Shown here: positions 8,265 to 13,906 of the stretch, one piece after another | Layout: every line of letters begins with the position of its first letter | Position numbering within the stretch: the stretch's first letter is position 1 | Origin: Comamonas denitrificans | Lineage (GTDB): Bacteria > Pseudomonadota > Gammaproteobacteria > Burkholderiales > Burkholderiaceae_C | NCBI RefSeq assembly: GCF_017368815.1 | Contig: NZ_JAFNME010000024.1 | Span: 1 to 41,681, forward strand | Direction: 5' to 3' | Length of the DNA stretch: 41,681 bases | Position numbers and translations under genes: made by a program | Notes under the pieces: model-generated | The model's database searches: none | What the model was told of the DNA's origin: nothing | The model's input: the letters and a program-made list of their open reading frames with translations, nothing else

Positions 8265-9188
8265 ATGCCCAACCACGCCCTTGTCACTGCAACGACTGCC
8301 GATACCAAAAGCGAAAAACTCGCACAACGTCTGTCGCGCATCATTGCCCGTCTGCACCAGGGCGAGCACATCGACAAACACCAGCTGGCGGCTGAATTTG
8401 GCACCACCATCCGCACCATCGAGCGCGACCTGCACCAGCGCCTGCACGGCATCGCCGAGCGCAACGCCCAAGGTCAATGGCAACTGACCCTGACCGCCCG
8501 CAGCACCATCCCGGCGCGACACCTGCACGGCTACGCCCGCATGGCCGGCACCGAGCGCCTATTCCCCGATGCCAGCCTGCCCTACCTGCTGGGCCAGCTC
8601 AACACCCCCGAACCGCACCGCGCCACCCACGTGCAGCCCGTACCGCACGAAGACCTGGGCGGAGGCACCCGCACCTTCGCGGCGCTGCAAGCGGCCATCG
8701 AGCAGCAGCACACCTGCCACTTCACCTACAAAACCAAACCGCGCCACGCCCACCCCTACCGCCTGATCCACAAAAACGGTGTCTGGTACCTGGCCGCCGA
8801 AGAAGCAGGCCGCCTGAAAAACTTCAGCGTCGCACTCATCGAACAACTGCAGGTGGACAGCAGCGCCCCCTTCACCCCCAAACGCACGCACCTGGACTAC
8901 ATCGCCAACAAAGACGACGTGTGGTTTACCGAACAAACCACCGAAGTGCTACTGCGCATCGCCCCCGACATCGCCCACTACTTCGCCCGCCGCCAGCTGC
9001 TGCCCCAACAGCAACACCGCCAAGACAGCGATGGCTCTTTGCTGGTCACCACCCAGATCAACCACATCAACCAGCTACTACCCGTGGTACGCTATTGGCT
9101 ACCGCATGTGCGGATTATTCAGCCAACAGATTGGAGAAAGCGATTGATTCAAGATCTTAAGGAGGGAATTAATTTATTAAAAATATAA
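8265..9188 (+). CDS. WYL-domain transcriptional regulator
   Basis: This 307-residue protein has an N-terminal helix-turn-helix (about residues 17-60, HQLAAEFGTTIRTIERDLHQ) and a central WYL domain (about 135-200). The latter contains HPYRLIHKNGVWYLAAEE, with W-Y-L at 174-176. A C-terminal WCX-like part has TTEVLLRIAPDIAHYFARR. WYL regulators sense ligands or nucleic acids and often control defence or accessory loci. ATG 8265 lies shortly before the HTH. An in-phase ATG at 8145 would add 40 residues unlike the family and partly AT-rich. Base composition changes abruptly in the last ~90 nt. The gene ends 72 nt before the first micro-peptide gene in the same direction, so it is a candidate regulator of that locus (inference). 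Confidence 0.85.
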   Translation: MPNHALVTATTADTKSEKLAQRLSRIIARLHQGEHIDKHQLAAEFGTTIRTIERDLHQRLHGIAERNAQGQWQLTLTARSTIPARHLHGYARMAGTERLFPDASLPYLLGQLNTPEPHRATHVQPVPHEDLGGGTRTFAALQAAIEQQHTCHFTYKTKPRHAHPYRLIHKNGVWYLAAEEAGRLKNFSVALIEQLQVDSSAPFTPKRTHLDYIANKDDVWFTEQTTEVLLRIAPDIAHYFARRQLLPQQQHRQDSDGSLLVTTQINHINQLLPVVRYWLPHVRIIQPTDWRKRLIQDLKEGINLLKI

Positions 9189-9209
9189 AGACTTTAAAAT
9201 TAATTAAAT

Positions 9210-9227
9210 TATCTTTTATAAAAGATA
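9210..9227. promoter_or_regulatory. Perfect palindrome overlapping a -10 box upstream of the peptide genes
   Basis: TATCTTTTATAAAAGATA at 9210-9227 is a perfect 18-bp palindrome. It runs into TATAAT at 9226-9231, a good -10 match 30 nt before the first peptide ATG. No convincing -35 box is seen. An operator overlapping the -10 would suit repression. Perfect palindromes are easier to get by chance in AT-rich DNA, so this is a candidate only. Confidence 0.45.
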
Positions 9228-9260
9228 TAATTTTCAAACAAATTAAACAGGGGTTAATTA

Positions 9261-9338
9261 ATGAAAAAAATCTACATCAAAAATCCAGAAAAATTTTTAC
9301 CTACTGGTGACACAAATTGCAATTTATTTTGCTGGTAA
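9261..9338 (+). CDS. Putative RiPP precursor micro-peptide 1 (25 aa)
   Basis: A 25-codon gene with a clear ribosome site, AGGGG at 9249-9253, 7 nt before the ATG. The product begins MKKIYIKNPEKF and ends DTNCNLFCW, so it has two Cys spaced C-x3-C with the second next to the C-terminal Trp. The start MKKI and the D-x-x-C-N ... C ending are shared with the two following micro-genes (9353, 9430). Their order ahead of a radical SAM/SPASM gene indicates a precursor peptide with a short leader and a Cys-containing core. PqqA and MftA are similarly tiny radical SAM substrates (family knowledge), but no sequence similarity to either is visible. Confidence 0.75.
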   Translation: MKKIYIKNPEKFLPTGDTNCNLFCW

Positions 9339-9352
9339 ATAAGTTTACAAAT

Positions 9353-9433
9353 ATGAAAAGAATAAGTTTCCAAAATAGTCATCAATTCTCTTTGATTGAT
9401 TTTGTTTGCAACGTTAACATACCATGCTCATGA
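9353..9433 (+). CDS. Putative RiPP precursor micro-peptide 2 (26 aa)
   Basis: A 26-codon gene starting 14 nt after the first peptide's stop. The product begins MKRISFQNSHQF and ends IDFVCNVNIPCS, with Cys spaced C-x5-C and one residue after the last Cys. No good ribosome site is visible (upstream is AAGTTTACAAAT), so translation may depend on coupling to gene 1. It overlaps gene 3 by 4 nt (ATGA at 9430-9433). It shares IDF-x-CN with peptide 3 and MK-x-I with both. Confidence 0.75.
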   Translation: MKRISFQNSHQFSLIDFVCNVNIPCS

Positions 9434-9516
9434 AAAAAATTACCTTTCTAAAACAATCAACTCCATCTTCCATTGATTTCTTCTGCAATTCAAATTTCAC
9501 TAGCTGCAGCGGTTAA
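9430..9516 (+). CDS. Putative RiPP precursor micro-peptide 3 (28 aa)
   Basis: A 28-codon gene whose ATG overlaps the stop of peptide 2 (ATGA). The product begins MKKITFLKQSTP and ends IDFFCNSNFTSCSG, with Cys spaced C-x6-C. The ordered set of three, with variable cores but fixed ends, suggests duplication and divergence of a modified-peptide precursor. The ATGA overlap, the preserved frame in such AT-rich DNA and the aligned motif argue that these are real genes and not chance frames. No experimental support is possible from sequence. Confidence 0.75.
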   Translation: MKKITFLKQSTPSSIDFFCNSNFTSCSG

Positions 9517-9534
9517 ACAAAATTAAATAAATTT

Positions 9535-9563
9535 ATTAAAAGAGAGTCCTCCTCTCTTTTAAT
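9535..9563 (+). terminator. Perfect 12-bp hairpin between peptide genes and maturase gene
   Basis: ATTAAAAGAGAG (9535-9546) pairs perfectly with CTCTCTTTTAAT (9552-9563) across a 5-nt loop, TCCTC. Only 9 nt separate it from the ATG at 9573, and no Shine-Dalgarno sequence is present there. It may be a partial terminator or attenuator lowering maturase expression relative to the precursors, or an RNA structure gating maturase translation. There is no T-run after the stem, only the TTTT inside it, so full termination is doubtful. Confidence 0.55.
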
Positions 9564-9572
9564 ACAAATAAT

Positions 9573-10919
9573 ATGACATCAATATATAAAATACCATACT
9601 GGGTAACAAAAACAAAAACAAAAAATCAATTGTTTTTGTTTAATTGGAAAAACAATAAATCAGTAATTATTTATGATGAAAATCATCCAGCAAACACTCT
9701 AAGCGAGCAAAAAATAATTCAGAGAGAAAATTTTTACTCGGAAGAGTATTTATCAGATATAGACTGGCTAATTGAGAGCTCATTCTTACAACTAGAATCT
9801 GAGAAAAAAGAAGAAAATTTCACGCCAAAGAAAAAAATTAGCCAACAAGAACTACATCTAATCATTCTTCCCGCAGGAGAAGCTTGCAACTTAAATTGTG
9901 TTTATTGCTACGAAAATCATAACTACAAGAAACGAATGAATGACTCTGACTCAGACAGGTTAATTTCATTTATAAAAAAACAAGGCTCAGAACTAGTAAA
10001 TATTGAGTATTTTGGCGGTGAACCGATGCTAAACATGAAATTCATTGAGGATTTCTCCAAAAAGCTCACTAAAAATAAAATAAAATATCATGCCGGCATT
10101 ACTACAAACGGCACATTACTATCAAAACAAAATTTAGAAAAACTCCACAAATCTGGCGTAAAATCTTTCCAAATAACTATTGATGGAGCCCGGAATTTAC
10201 ACAATAAACTAAGAATTTCAAATAGCAAAAATCTTAACTCTTATGAGTCTGTATGCAATGCATTAAAAAATATTCAACAATCCTGCCATTCAGATATAAA
10301 TTGCGTTGTTAGAATAAATTCAAACAAAGAAACGATACAAAAAGAAAATCTCTCAACTTTCATCAAAGATATAAAAAATATCATACCACCAGATGACCAT
10401 AGATTTCTTATTTTTCCAAAGCCTATAGGCGATTATCTCAGCGCAAACTTGAAGGATAATTCAAAAGCACAAAGTACATATTGTGATAAATCTAGCGCGA
10501 ACGAGGTCACAGAAATCTTAGAGAAAGCCTTTTTCAACCAAGGTTACTTATTGGCAGATCCTATTATGCTGACAAAAAATAAAGGATATGCCTGCTATGC
10601 AGGAAATGAAAATAGCTTTATCATAAACCCTGATTTTTATATTTACAAATGCACTGTAGCTCTCGACGACCCAATTAATAATGTCGGAAAAATTCTAGAA
10701 GATGGAAGTTTATCAATAAATGAAAATTTTCATTTATGGACAAAAGACTATTCAAATGAATCTTGCGGAGATTGCTTTGCAAATAAAACATGCACCGGAA
10801 ATTCTTGTCCGTTAATCAATATAAAACTTAATGAAAAAAAATGCCCTCCATTTAAAAACCAAATAGACAGTACTACATTTAAATTAGTCAAATTTTACGA
10901 AAGAGTATCAAATGCCTAA
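9573..10919 (+). CDS. Radical SAM/SPASM peptide maturase
   Basis: This 448-residue protein has the radical SAM cluster motif C-x3-C-x2-C at Cys105/109/112 (ACNLNCVYCYE), preceded by strand HLIILPAGE. GGEP (148-151) is the SAM-binding loop of the family. The C-terminal region fits a SPASM domain with two auxiliary [4Fe-4S] clusters: Cys341, Cys360, then C-x2-C-x5-C-x4-C at 398/401/407/412 and Cys424. SPASM enzymes that modify ribosomal peptides (sactipeptide, ranthipeptide, cyclophane, PqqE and MftC types) share this layout. The N-terminal ~95 residues are AT-rich coded and may be a substrate-binding region, but I cannot identify a PqqD-like domain. It is strongly AT-rich relative to its neighbours and overlaps the next gene by 8 nt. 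Confidence 0.9.
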   Translation: MTSIYKIPYWVTKTKTKNQLFLFNWKNNKSVIIYDENHPANTLSEQKIIQRENFYSEEYLSDIDWLIESSFLQLESEKKEENFTPKKKISQQELHLIILPAGEACNLNCVYCYENHNYKKRMNDSDSDRLISFIKKQGSELVNIEYFGGEPMLNMKFIEDFSKKLTKNKIKYHAGITTNGTLLSKQNLEKLHKSGVKSFQITIDGARNLHNKLRISNSKNLNSYESVCNALKNIQQSCHSDINCVVRINSNKETIQKENLSTFIKDIKNIIPPDDHRFLIFPKPIGDYLSANLKDNSKAQSTYCDKSSANEVTEILEKAFFNQGYLLADPIMLTKNKGYACYAGNENSFIINPDFYIYKCTVALDDPINNVGKILEDGSLSINENFHLWTKDYSNESCGDCFANKTCTGNSCPLINIKLNEKKCPPFKNQIDSTTFKLVKFYERVSNA

Positions 10920-11628
10920 ATTTTCCCAATCAATCAACCTGTCAAACCAAATAACCATAGTATTAAATGGCGATTTTTCACTAAAAATAAGTCCTTCCCC
11001 AGACAACTCCGATCATATAAATTTAATCAATTACAAAAAAGACAACTTCTCTAGAAAAATAACCTCAGACCTAATAGAAATCAACGTATCAGAAGTAGAG
11101 TTGGAAGGTCAAAAACACTTTGATAAGTTTAATTCTTCCATAGAAAAAAAACAGGGCGTATTATCCAGCATCAGTTCTTTTATATCAGATGCTATTGAAT
11201 ACAAAAATTTTGTAGAGGAGAAAAAAAATAATATTGTATTAGAAATTTTATTAAATAAAAAAAATGAAAAAGAAATATTAATAATATCAAAAAATCTTTC
11301 TGTAACATTCGGAGAAATTCATACAGAATCAATAAAAATTAAATCTGGAAATCTTAACTTCCAACATGGGAAACTAATCTCAAGATCTATTGAAATAAAT
11401 TCCGGGAATATTAAAGGTATGACTATATTCAATCCAGGAAACAAAAATATAAAAATTACCTCCTCTAATGGAAGTTTGACAGTAAATAAAAATCCCGAAT
11501 TCAATGGACTGATTGAATATTATGGAAATAATCTAAAAACAATTAATGCCCCAAAAAATGGAGATATAAATTCTGGGCATTTTTATACAAAACTAAATAA
11601 TGGAAAAATAATTTTCAATGAAAATTAA
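10912..11628 (+). CDS. Beta-solenoid-like protein linked to the radical SAM gene
   Basis: This 238-residue protein starts at an ATG inside the end of the maturase gene (8-nt overlap), so it is translationally coupled. The N-terminal 65 residues alternate hydrophobic and polar residues (ITIVLNGDFSLKISPS). From about residue 120, short repeating strands appear: IKIKSGNLNFQHGK, IEINSGNIKG, IKITSSNGSLTV and GDINSGHFYTK. This resembles DUF4097/DUF2807 'putative adhesin' right-handed beta-helix proteins. No signal peptide or transmembrane segment is seen, so it is probably cytoplasmic. Partner, scaffold or immunity roles are all possible and none is shown. The protein is AT-rich coded, with Lys and Asn prominent. 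Confidence 0.75.
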   Translation: MPKFSQSINLSNQITIVLNGDFSLKISPSPDNSDHINLINYKKDNFSRKITSDLIEINVSEVELEGQKHFDKFNSSIEKKQGVLSSISSFISDAIEYKNFVEEKKNNIVLEILLNKKNEKEILIISKNLSVTFGEIHTESIKIKSGNLNFQHGKLISRSIEINSGNIKGMTIFNPGNKNIKITSSNGSLTVNKNPEFNGLIEYYGNNLKTINAPKNGDINSGHFYTKLNNGKIIFNEN

Positions 11629-11943
11629 TTCAAGGCATAGTACACACCAATACTATCCCCTGAAATAAAAATAAATATGCACTGCTTAATCAATCGCATT
11701 ACCAACTGCTTTGTAGTAAATTGATTTATTAGGTATTAGGCTTCGAGTGCACTAATTAATCATACGAAACAATCGTGCAATCACCTCTTGAAAGAAGTAA
11801 AAAACTCCACATCGACTCCGTTCGCTTACTTATAAAAATAAAAACGTTACAGAGATATAGGTAGTGCAATTTTTTTATTCCAATGGCTCCACCGAAATCA
11901 CTAAATACTTTTTTGACAATGTAATTTCATAATGGACTAAACC
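11629..11943. other. AT-rich gap closing the island
   Basis: These 315 nt separate the solenoid gene from the zinc-ribbon gene. They stay AT-rich to about 11885, where composition returns to that of the flanks. I see no clear terminator, tRNA or att-type repeat. A 15-codon frame (11677-11724) is too short and lacks a ribosome site. Confidence 0.6.
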
Positions 11944-12159
11944 ATGCCCATCCCCCCACCCCCACGCCAATACCACTGCCCTGCCTGCCACTGGAGTAAG
12001 ACCGTCGCCCCGCGAAGCGATGTACTGATGCCGGGCCACGACACCTTTCATAGCTGCCCCAAGTGTGGGCACGCACCGCTGGATTCCCAAGCGGCGGATG
12101 GCTGGGCAGCGGGTGTGGGGCAGGCGCTGGACGTATTGACCCAATGGCTCAAACGCTGA
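11944..12159 (+). CDS. Small zinc-ribbon protein paired with HEPN gene
   Basis: This 71-residue protein has two C-x2-C knuckles (CPAC at 12-15 and CPKC at 38-41) and a short helical C-terminus, AADGWAAGVGQALDVLTQWL. It has no transmembrane segment. The stop is only 7 nt before the ATG of the HEPN-domain gene, so the two are probably one unit. Function is unknown. It could be a nucleic-acid-binding or antitoxin-like partner (inference from position only). Confidence 0.65.
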   Translation: MPIPPPPRQYHCPACHWSKTVAPRSDVLMPGHDTFHSCPKCGHAPLDSQAADGWAAGVGQALDVLTQWLKR

Positions 12160-12166
12160 ACTGACC

Positions 12167-12937
12167 ATGAACACCAAAGCCACCCCAATTGCCCCCACCC
12201 CTACGCTGGCCACCCTCAGCGCCCGCCACCAAGCCCAAATTGCCCAGCAGCGCACGCCTTTCACCCTGCGCATACACCGTGCCTTGAGCTGGCTTAAGCG
12301 GGCTGAGGCGGCAGGGGAAGATGACGATGTGGCCTTTATCTGCCTGTGGATTGGCTTCAATGCGGCTTATGCACAGGATTTGGGTGAAGGTGGCGGTACG
12401 GCGGCCTCTGAGCGGCAGACGTTTCGCAACTTCATGGCCGATTTGTGTGCGCTGGATGGCGACAAGGCACTGGCCAAGCTGGTGTGGCAAGTGTTCCCCG
12501 GCCCAATCCGCGTGCTGCTGAACAATCAATATGTGTTTCAGCCGTTTTGGGATGCGCACAGCAACCCGCGCAGCGATGGCAGCATTCCCGACCATTGGCG
12601 CGAGGCGTTTGATGAGGCGCGCCAGCGCGTGCATCGGGCGTTGGCGCAGGAGGATACCGAGCGGGTGCTGTACGAGGTGTTTGTGCGCCTGTACACGCTG
12701 CGCAACCAGCTGATGCACGGCGGCGCGACGTGGAACAGCACCGTGAACCGCGCCCAGGTACGCGATGGCCGGGCGCTGCTGGCGCGGGTGTTGCCCGCCA
12801 TGCTGGGCGTGATGATGAACCACCCCGCGCGCTTTGAGGGCCGGCCGTTTTATCCGGTGGTGCCAGACGCACCCTCTCCCACCAAACGCAGCCCCCTGCA
12901 ATCACCCCCTTTCAAAAGCACTGCCGCAGACCGCTGA
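12167..12937 (+). CDS. HEPN-domain protein
   Basis: This 256-residue, mostly helical protein contains LYTLRNQLMHGGATWNS, with Arg179-x4-His184. This is the R-x4-6-H signature of HEPN ribonucleases and nucleotide-binding proteins. An acidic helix with FICLWIGFNAAYAQ (57-70) supports an Apea-like HEPN fold. HEPN proteins act in toxin-antitoxin and phage-defence systems and in RNA processing (family knowledge). The C-terminal ~25 residues are a Pro/Ser tail. An 89-bp piece of its 3' region is duplicated at 13645-13733. It is cotranscribed with the preceding zinc-ribbon gene. Whether it is a toxin is not shown. Confidence 0.75.
   Translation: MNTKATPIAPTPTLATLSARHQAQIAQQRTPFTLRIHRALSWLKRAEAAGEDDDVAFICLWIGFNAAYAQDLGEGGGTAASERQTFRNFMADLCALDGDKALAKLVWQVFPGPIRVLLNNQYVFQPFWDAHSNPRSDGSIPDHWREAFDEARQRVHRALAQEDTERVLYEVFVRLYTLRNQLMHGGATWNSTVNRAQVRDGRALLARVLPAMLGVMMNHPARFEGRPFYPVVPDAPSPTKRSPLQSPPFKSTAADR
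12781..12869 (+). repeat. Direct repeat copy 1 (inside HEPN gene)
   Basis: These 89 bp match 13645-13733 with three mismatches (T/C in the early part, then C/G and C/A near GAGGG-CGG). They encode HEPN residues about 206-234 (ARVLPAMLGVMMNHPARFEG and following). This is the likely parent copy because it lies in an intact frame. Confidence 0.9.
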
Positions 12938-12958
12938 GGCCGCCTTTGTCACCTTAAA

Positions 12959-13005
12959 TGCTAATATTTTTACTTTTAAAAGTAAAAAATGACAAAATAT
13001 TAGCA
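12959..13005. promoter_or_regulatory. Nested palindromic operator before hipB
   Basis: The outer arms TGCTAATATTTT (12959-12970) and AAAATATTAGCA (12994-13005) are perfect inverted repeats. Inside them is a second perfect palindrome, TACTTTTAAAAGTA (12971-12984). The site ends 2 nt before the hipB ATG. HipB-type antitoxins repress their own promoter through such palindromes (family knowledge), so this is a likely autoregulatory operator that also covers the promoter. Confidence 0.7.
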
Positions 13006-13007
13006 CT

Positions 13008-13493
13008 ATGGCCAAAAAAACCGCTCCTCTGCTGCCGACCACCAACAAGCTCCTTGTCGAGTTTGGGGAGCGGCTCAAGCTTGCGCGGCTGCGCAGAAAG
13101 CTGACAGCCAAGCAGGTTGCCGAGCGTGCAGGCATGTCTGCCATGACACTGCGCTCGTTGGAGGCCGGTGGGGCCGGCGTAACAATGGGGGCCTACCTTT
13201 CTGTCATGCAGGTACTTGGGCTGGCAAATGATCTGGCCAAGCTAGCCACTGAGGACGAGCTTGGACGCCAGCTCCAAGATGCACGGCTGAGAAAAAACGC
13301 AACAACACCCCCTGTATTAGCCCGGCAAACGGGTGACACCCAGGTGAAGAGCGTGCCGCGCAATCTACCGCCCGTAGATATGGGGATGGCGGACAGCTCC
13401 AGCGCGGGACGCGCTTTGGATGACGCAAAAAGCACATCGGCTCTGAGTGCGTTGCTCAAAAAGCCCCAACGCAAGGGGAGCGCCGAATCATGA
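13008..13493 (+). CDS. HipB-like XRE-family antitoxin/regulator
   Basis: This 161-residue protein has an N-terminal XRE helix-turn-helix (about residues 18-68, [20 protein letters not shown] then [18 protein letters not shown]). The C-terminal tail is long and disordered-looking and ends [17 protein letters not shown]. It is longer than E. coli HipB (88 residues) but typical of HipB-like proteins before HipA in betaproteobacteria. Its stop overlaps the following ATG (ATGA at 13490-13493), as in hipBA operons. The kinase partner is broken, so the protein may now be an orphan autoregulated DNA binder. Confidence 0.85.
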   Translation: MAKKTAPLLPTTNKLLVEFGERLKLARLRRKLTAKQVAERAGMSAMTLRSLEAGGAGVTMGAYLSVMQVLGLANDLAKLATEDELGRQLQDARLRKNATTPPVLARQTGDTQVKSVPRNLPPVDMGMADSSSAGRALDDAKSTSALSALLKKPQRKGSAES

Positions 13494-13747
13494 GCAAGAT
13501 TGCCGTCTATGCGGACTGGGAAGGGCTGCACGGGCCACAGCGGCTTGGTTTTCTGCACAGAAGGACTCGCGCGAGCGAACTGTTTGACACAGCAGCGCGT
13601 GCTCTTTTGCCTGGCGTGACCATGCTGCGCTGTGGTTCAGCCTGGGCGCGGGTGTTGCCCGCCATGCCGGGCGTGATGATGAACCACCCCGCGCGCTTTG
13701 AGGGGCGGACGTTTTATCCGGTGGTGCCAGACGGGGGGCGACGCTGA
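13490..13747 (+). pseudogene. hipA remnant fused to duplicated HEPN 3' fragment
   Basis: The 85-codon frame begins [18 protein letters not shown] and continues LGFLH, the usual start of HipA Ser/Thr kinases. Homology fades after about 31 residues (near 13585). After a ~60-nt linker of unknown origin the frame runs into the 89-bp copy of the HEPN gene end (13645-13733), also in the HEPN reading frame. The remaining ~400 residues of HipA, including the kinase core, are absent. A deletion or recombination has therefore removed the toxin. A short chimeric protein could still be translated by coupling to hipB, but no function is expected. Confidence 0.75.
13645..13733 (+). repeat. Direct repeat copy 2 (inside hipA remnant)
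   Basis: This 89-bp copy of 12781-12869 shows 86 identical positions. It sits in the broken hipA region and is followed by unrelated bases that lead to the brnT fragment. Its high identity suggests the duplication is fairly recent or still homogenised. Confidence 0.9.
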
Positions 13748-13804
13748 CAGAACGTATCCGTGGGCACCGAGAACTGAATATTCTTAAAAAGTGGGCCAAA
13801 GAAC

Positions 13805-13906
13805 TACGAATGCACGCTACGCAGCGATGTGATTCGCATCATCTCGGCCCGCAAGGCCAATCAACGGGAGATTCAGCGCCATGAAAACAGTACGCCACAA
13901 GATTGA
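13805..13906 (+). pseudogene. BrnT toxin C-terminal fragment
   Basis: In this frame the sequence reads YECTLRSDVIRIISARKANQ then REIQRHE, matching the conserved C-terminus of BrnT-family RNase toxins (the IRIISARKA block). The frame has a stop about 30 nt upstream and no start, so the N-terminal two thirds are missing. The fragment overlaps the start of the next gene (13881), as intact brnT genes do with their antitoxin gene. It is not expected to be expressed as a toxin. Confidence 0.7.

Noticed and set aside
9261-9516. Assigning the peptides to cyclophane (triceptide), SCIFF/ranthipeptide, PqqA or mycofactocin families.
   Set aside because: Aromatic-x-Asn occurs only in peptide 3, six Cys are absent, and neither the PqqA Glu/Tyr pair nor the MftA C-terminal Val-Tyr is present. 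Only the general radical SAM precursor role is supported.
11677-11724. 15-codon frame in the AT-rich gap containing two Cys (MHCLINRITNCFVVN), as a possible fourth precursor peptide.
   Set aside because: It lacks a ribosome site, MK-x-I start and D-x-x-C-N motif, and lies downstream of the solenoid gene. Short frames like this are common by chance.
13744-13809. Short frame LTERIRGHRELNILKKWAKEL upstream of the brnT fragment, considered as part of a toxin gene.
   Set aside because: It is in a different frame from the BrnT block and matches no family I can name, so it is treated as junction debris.
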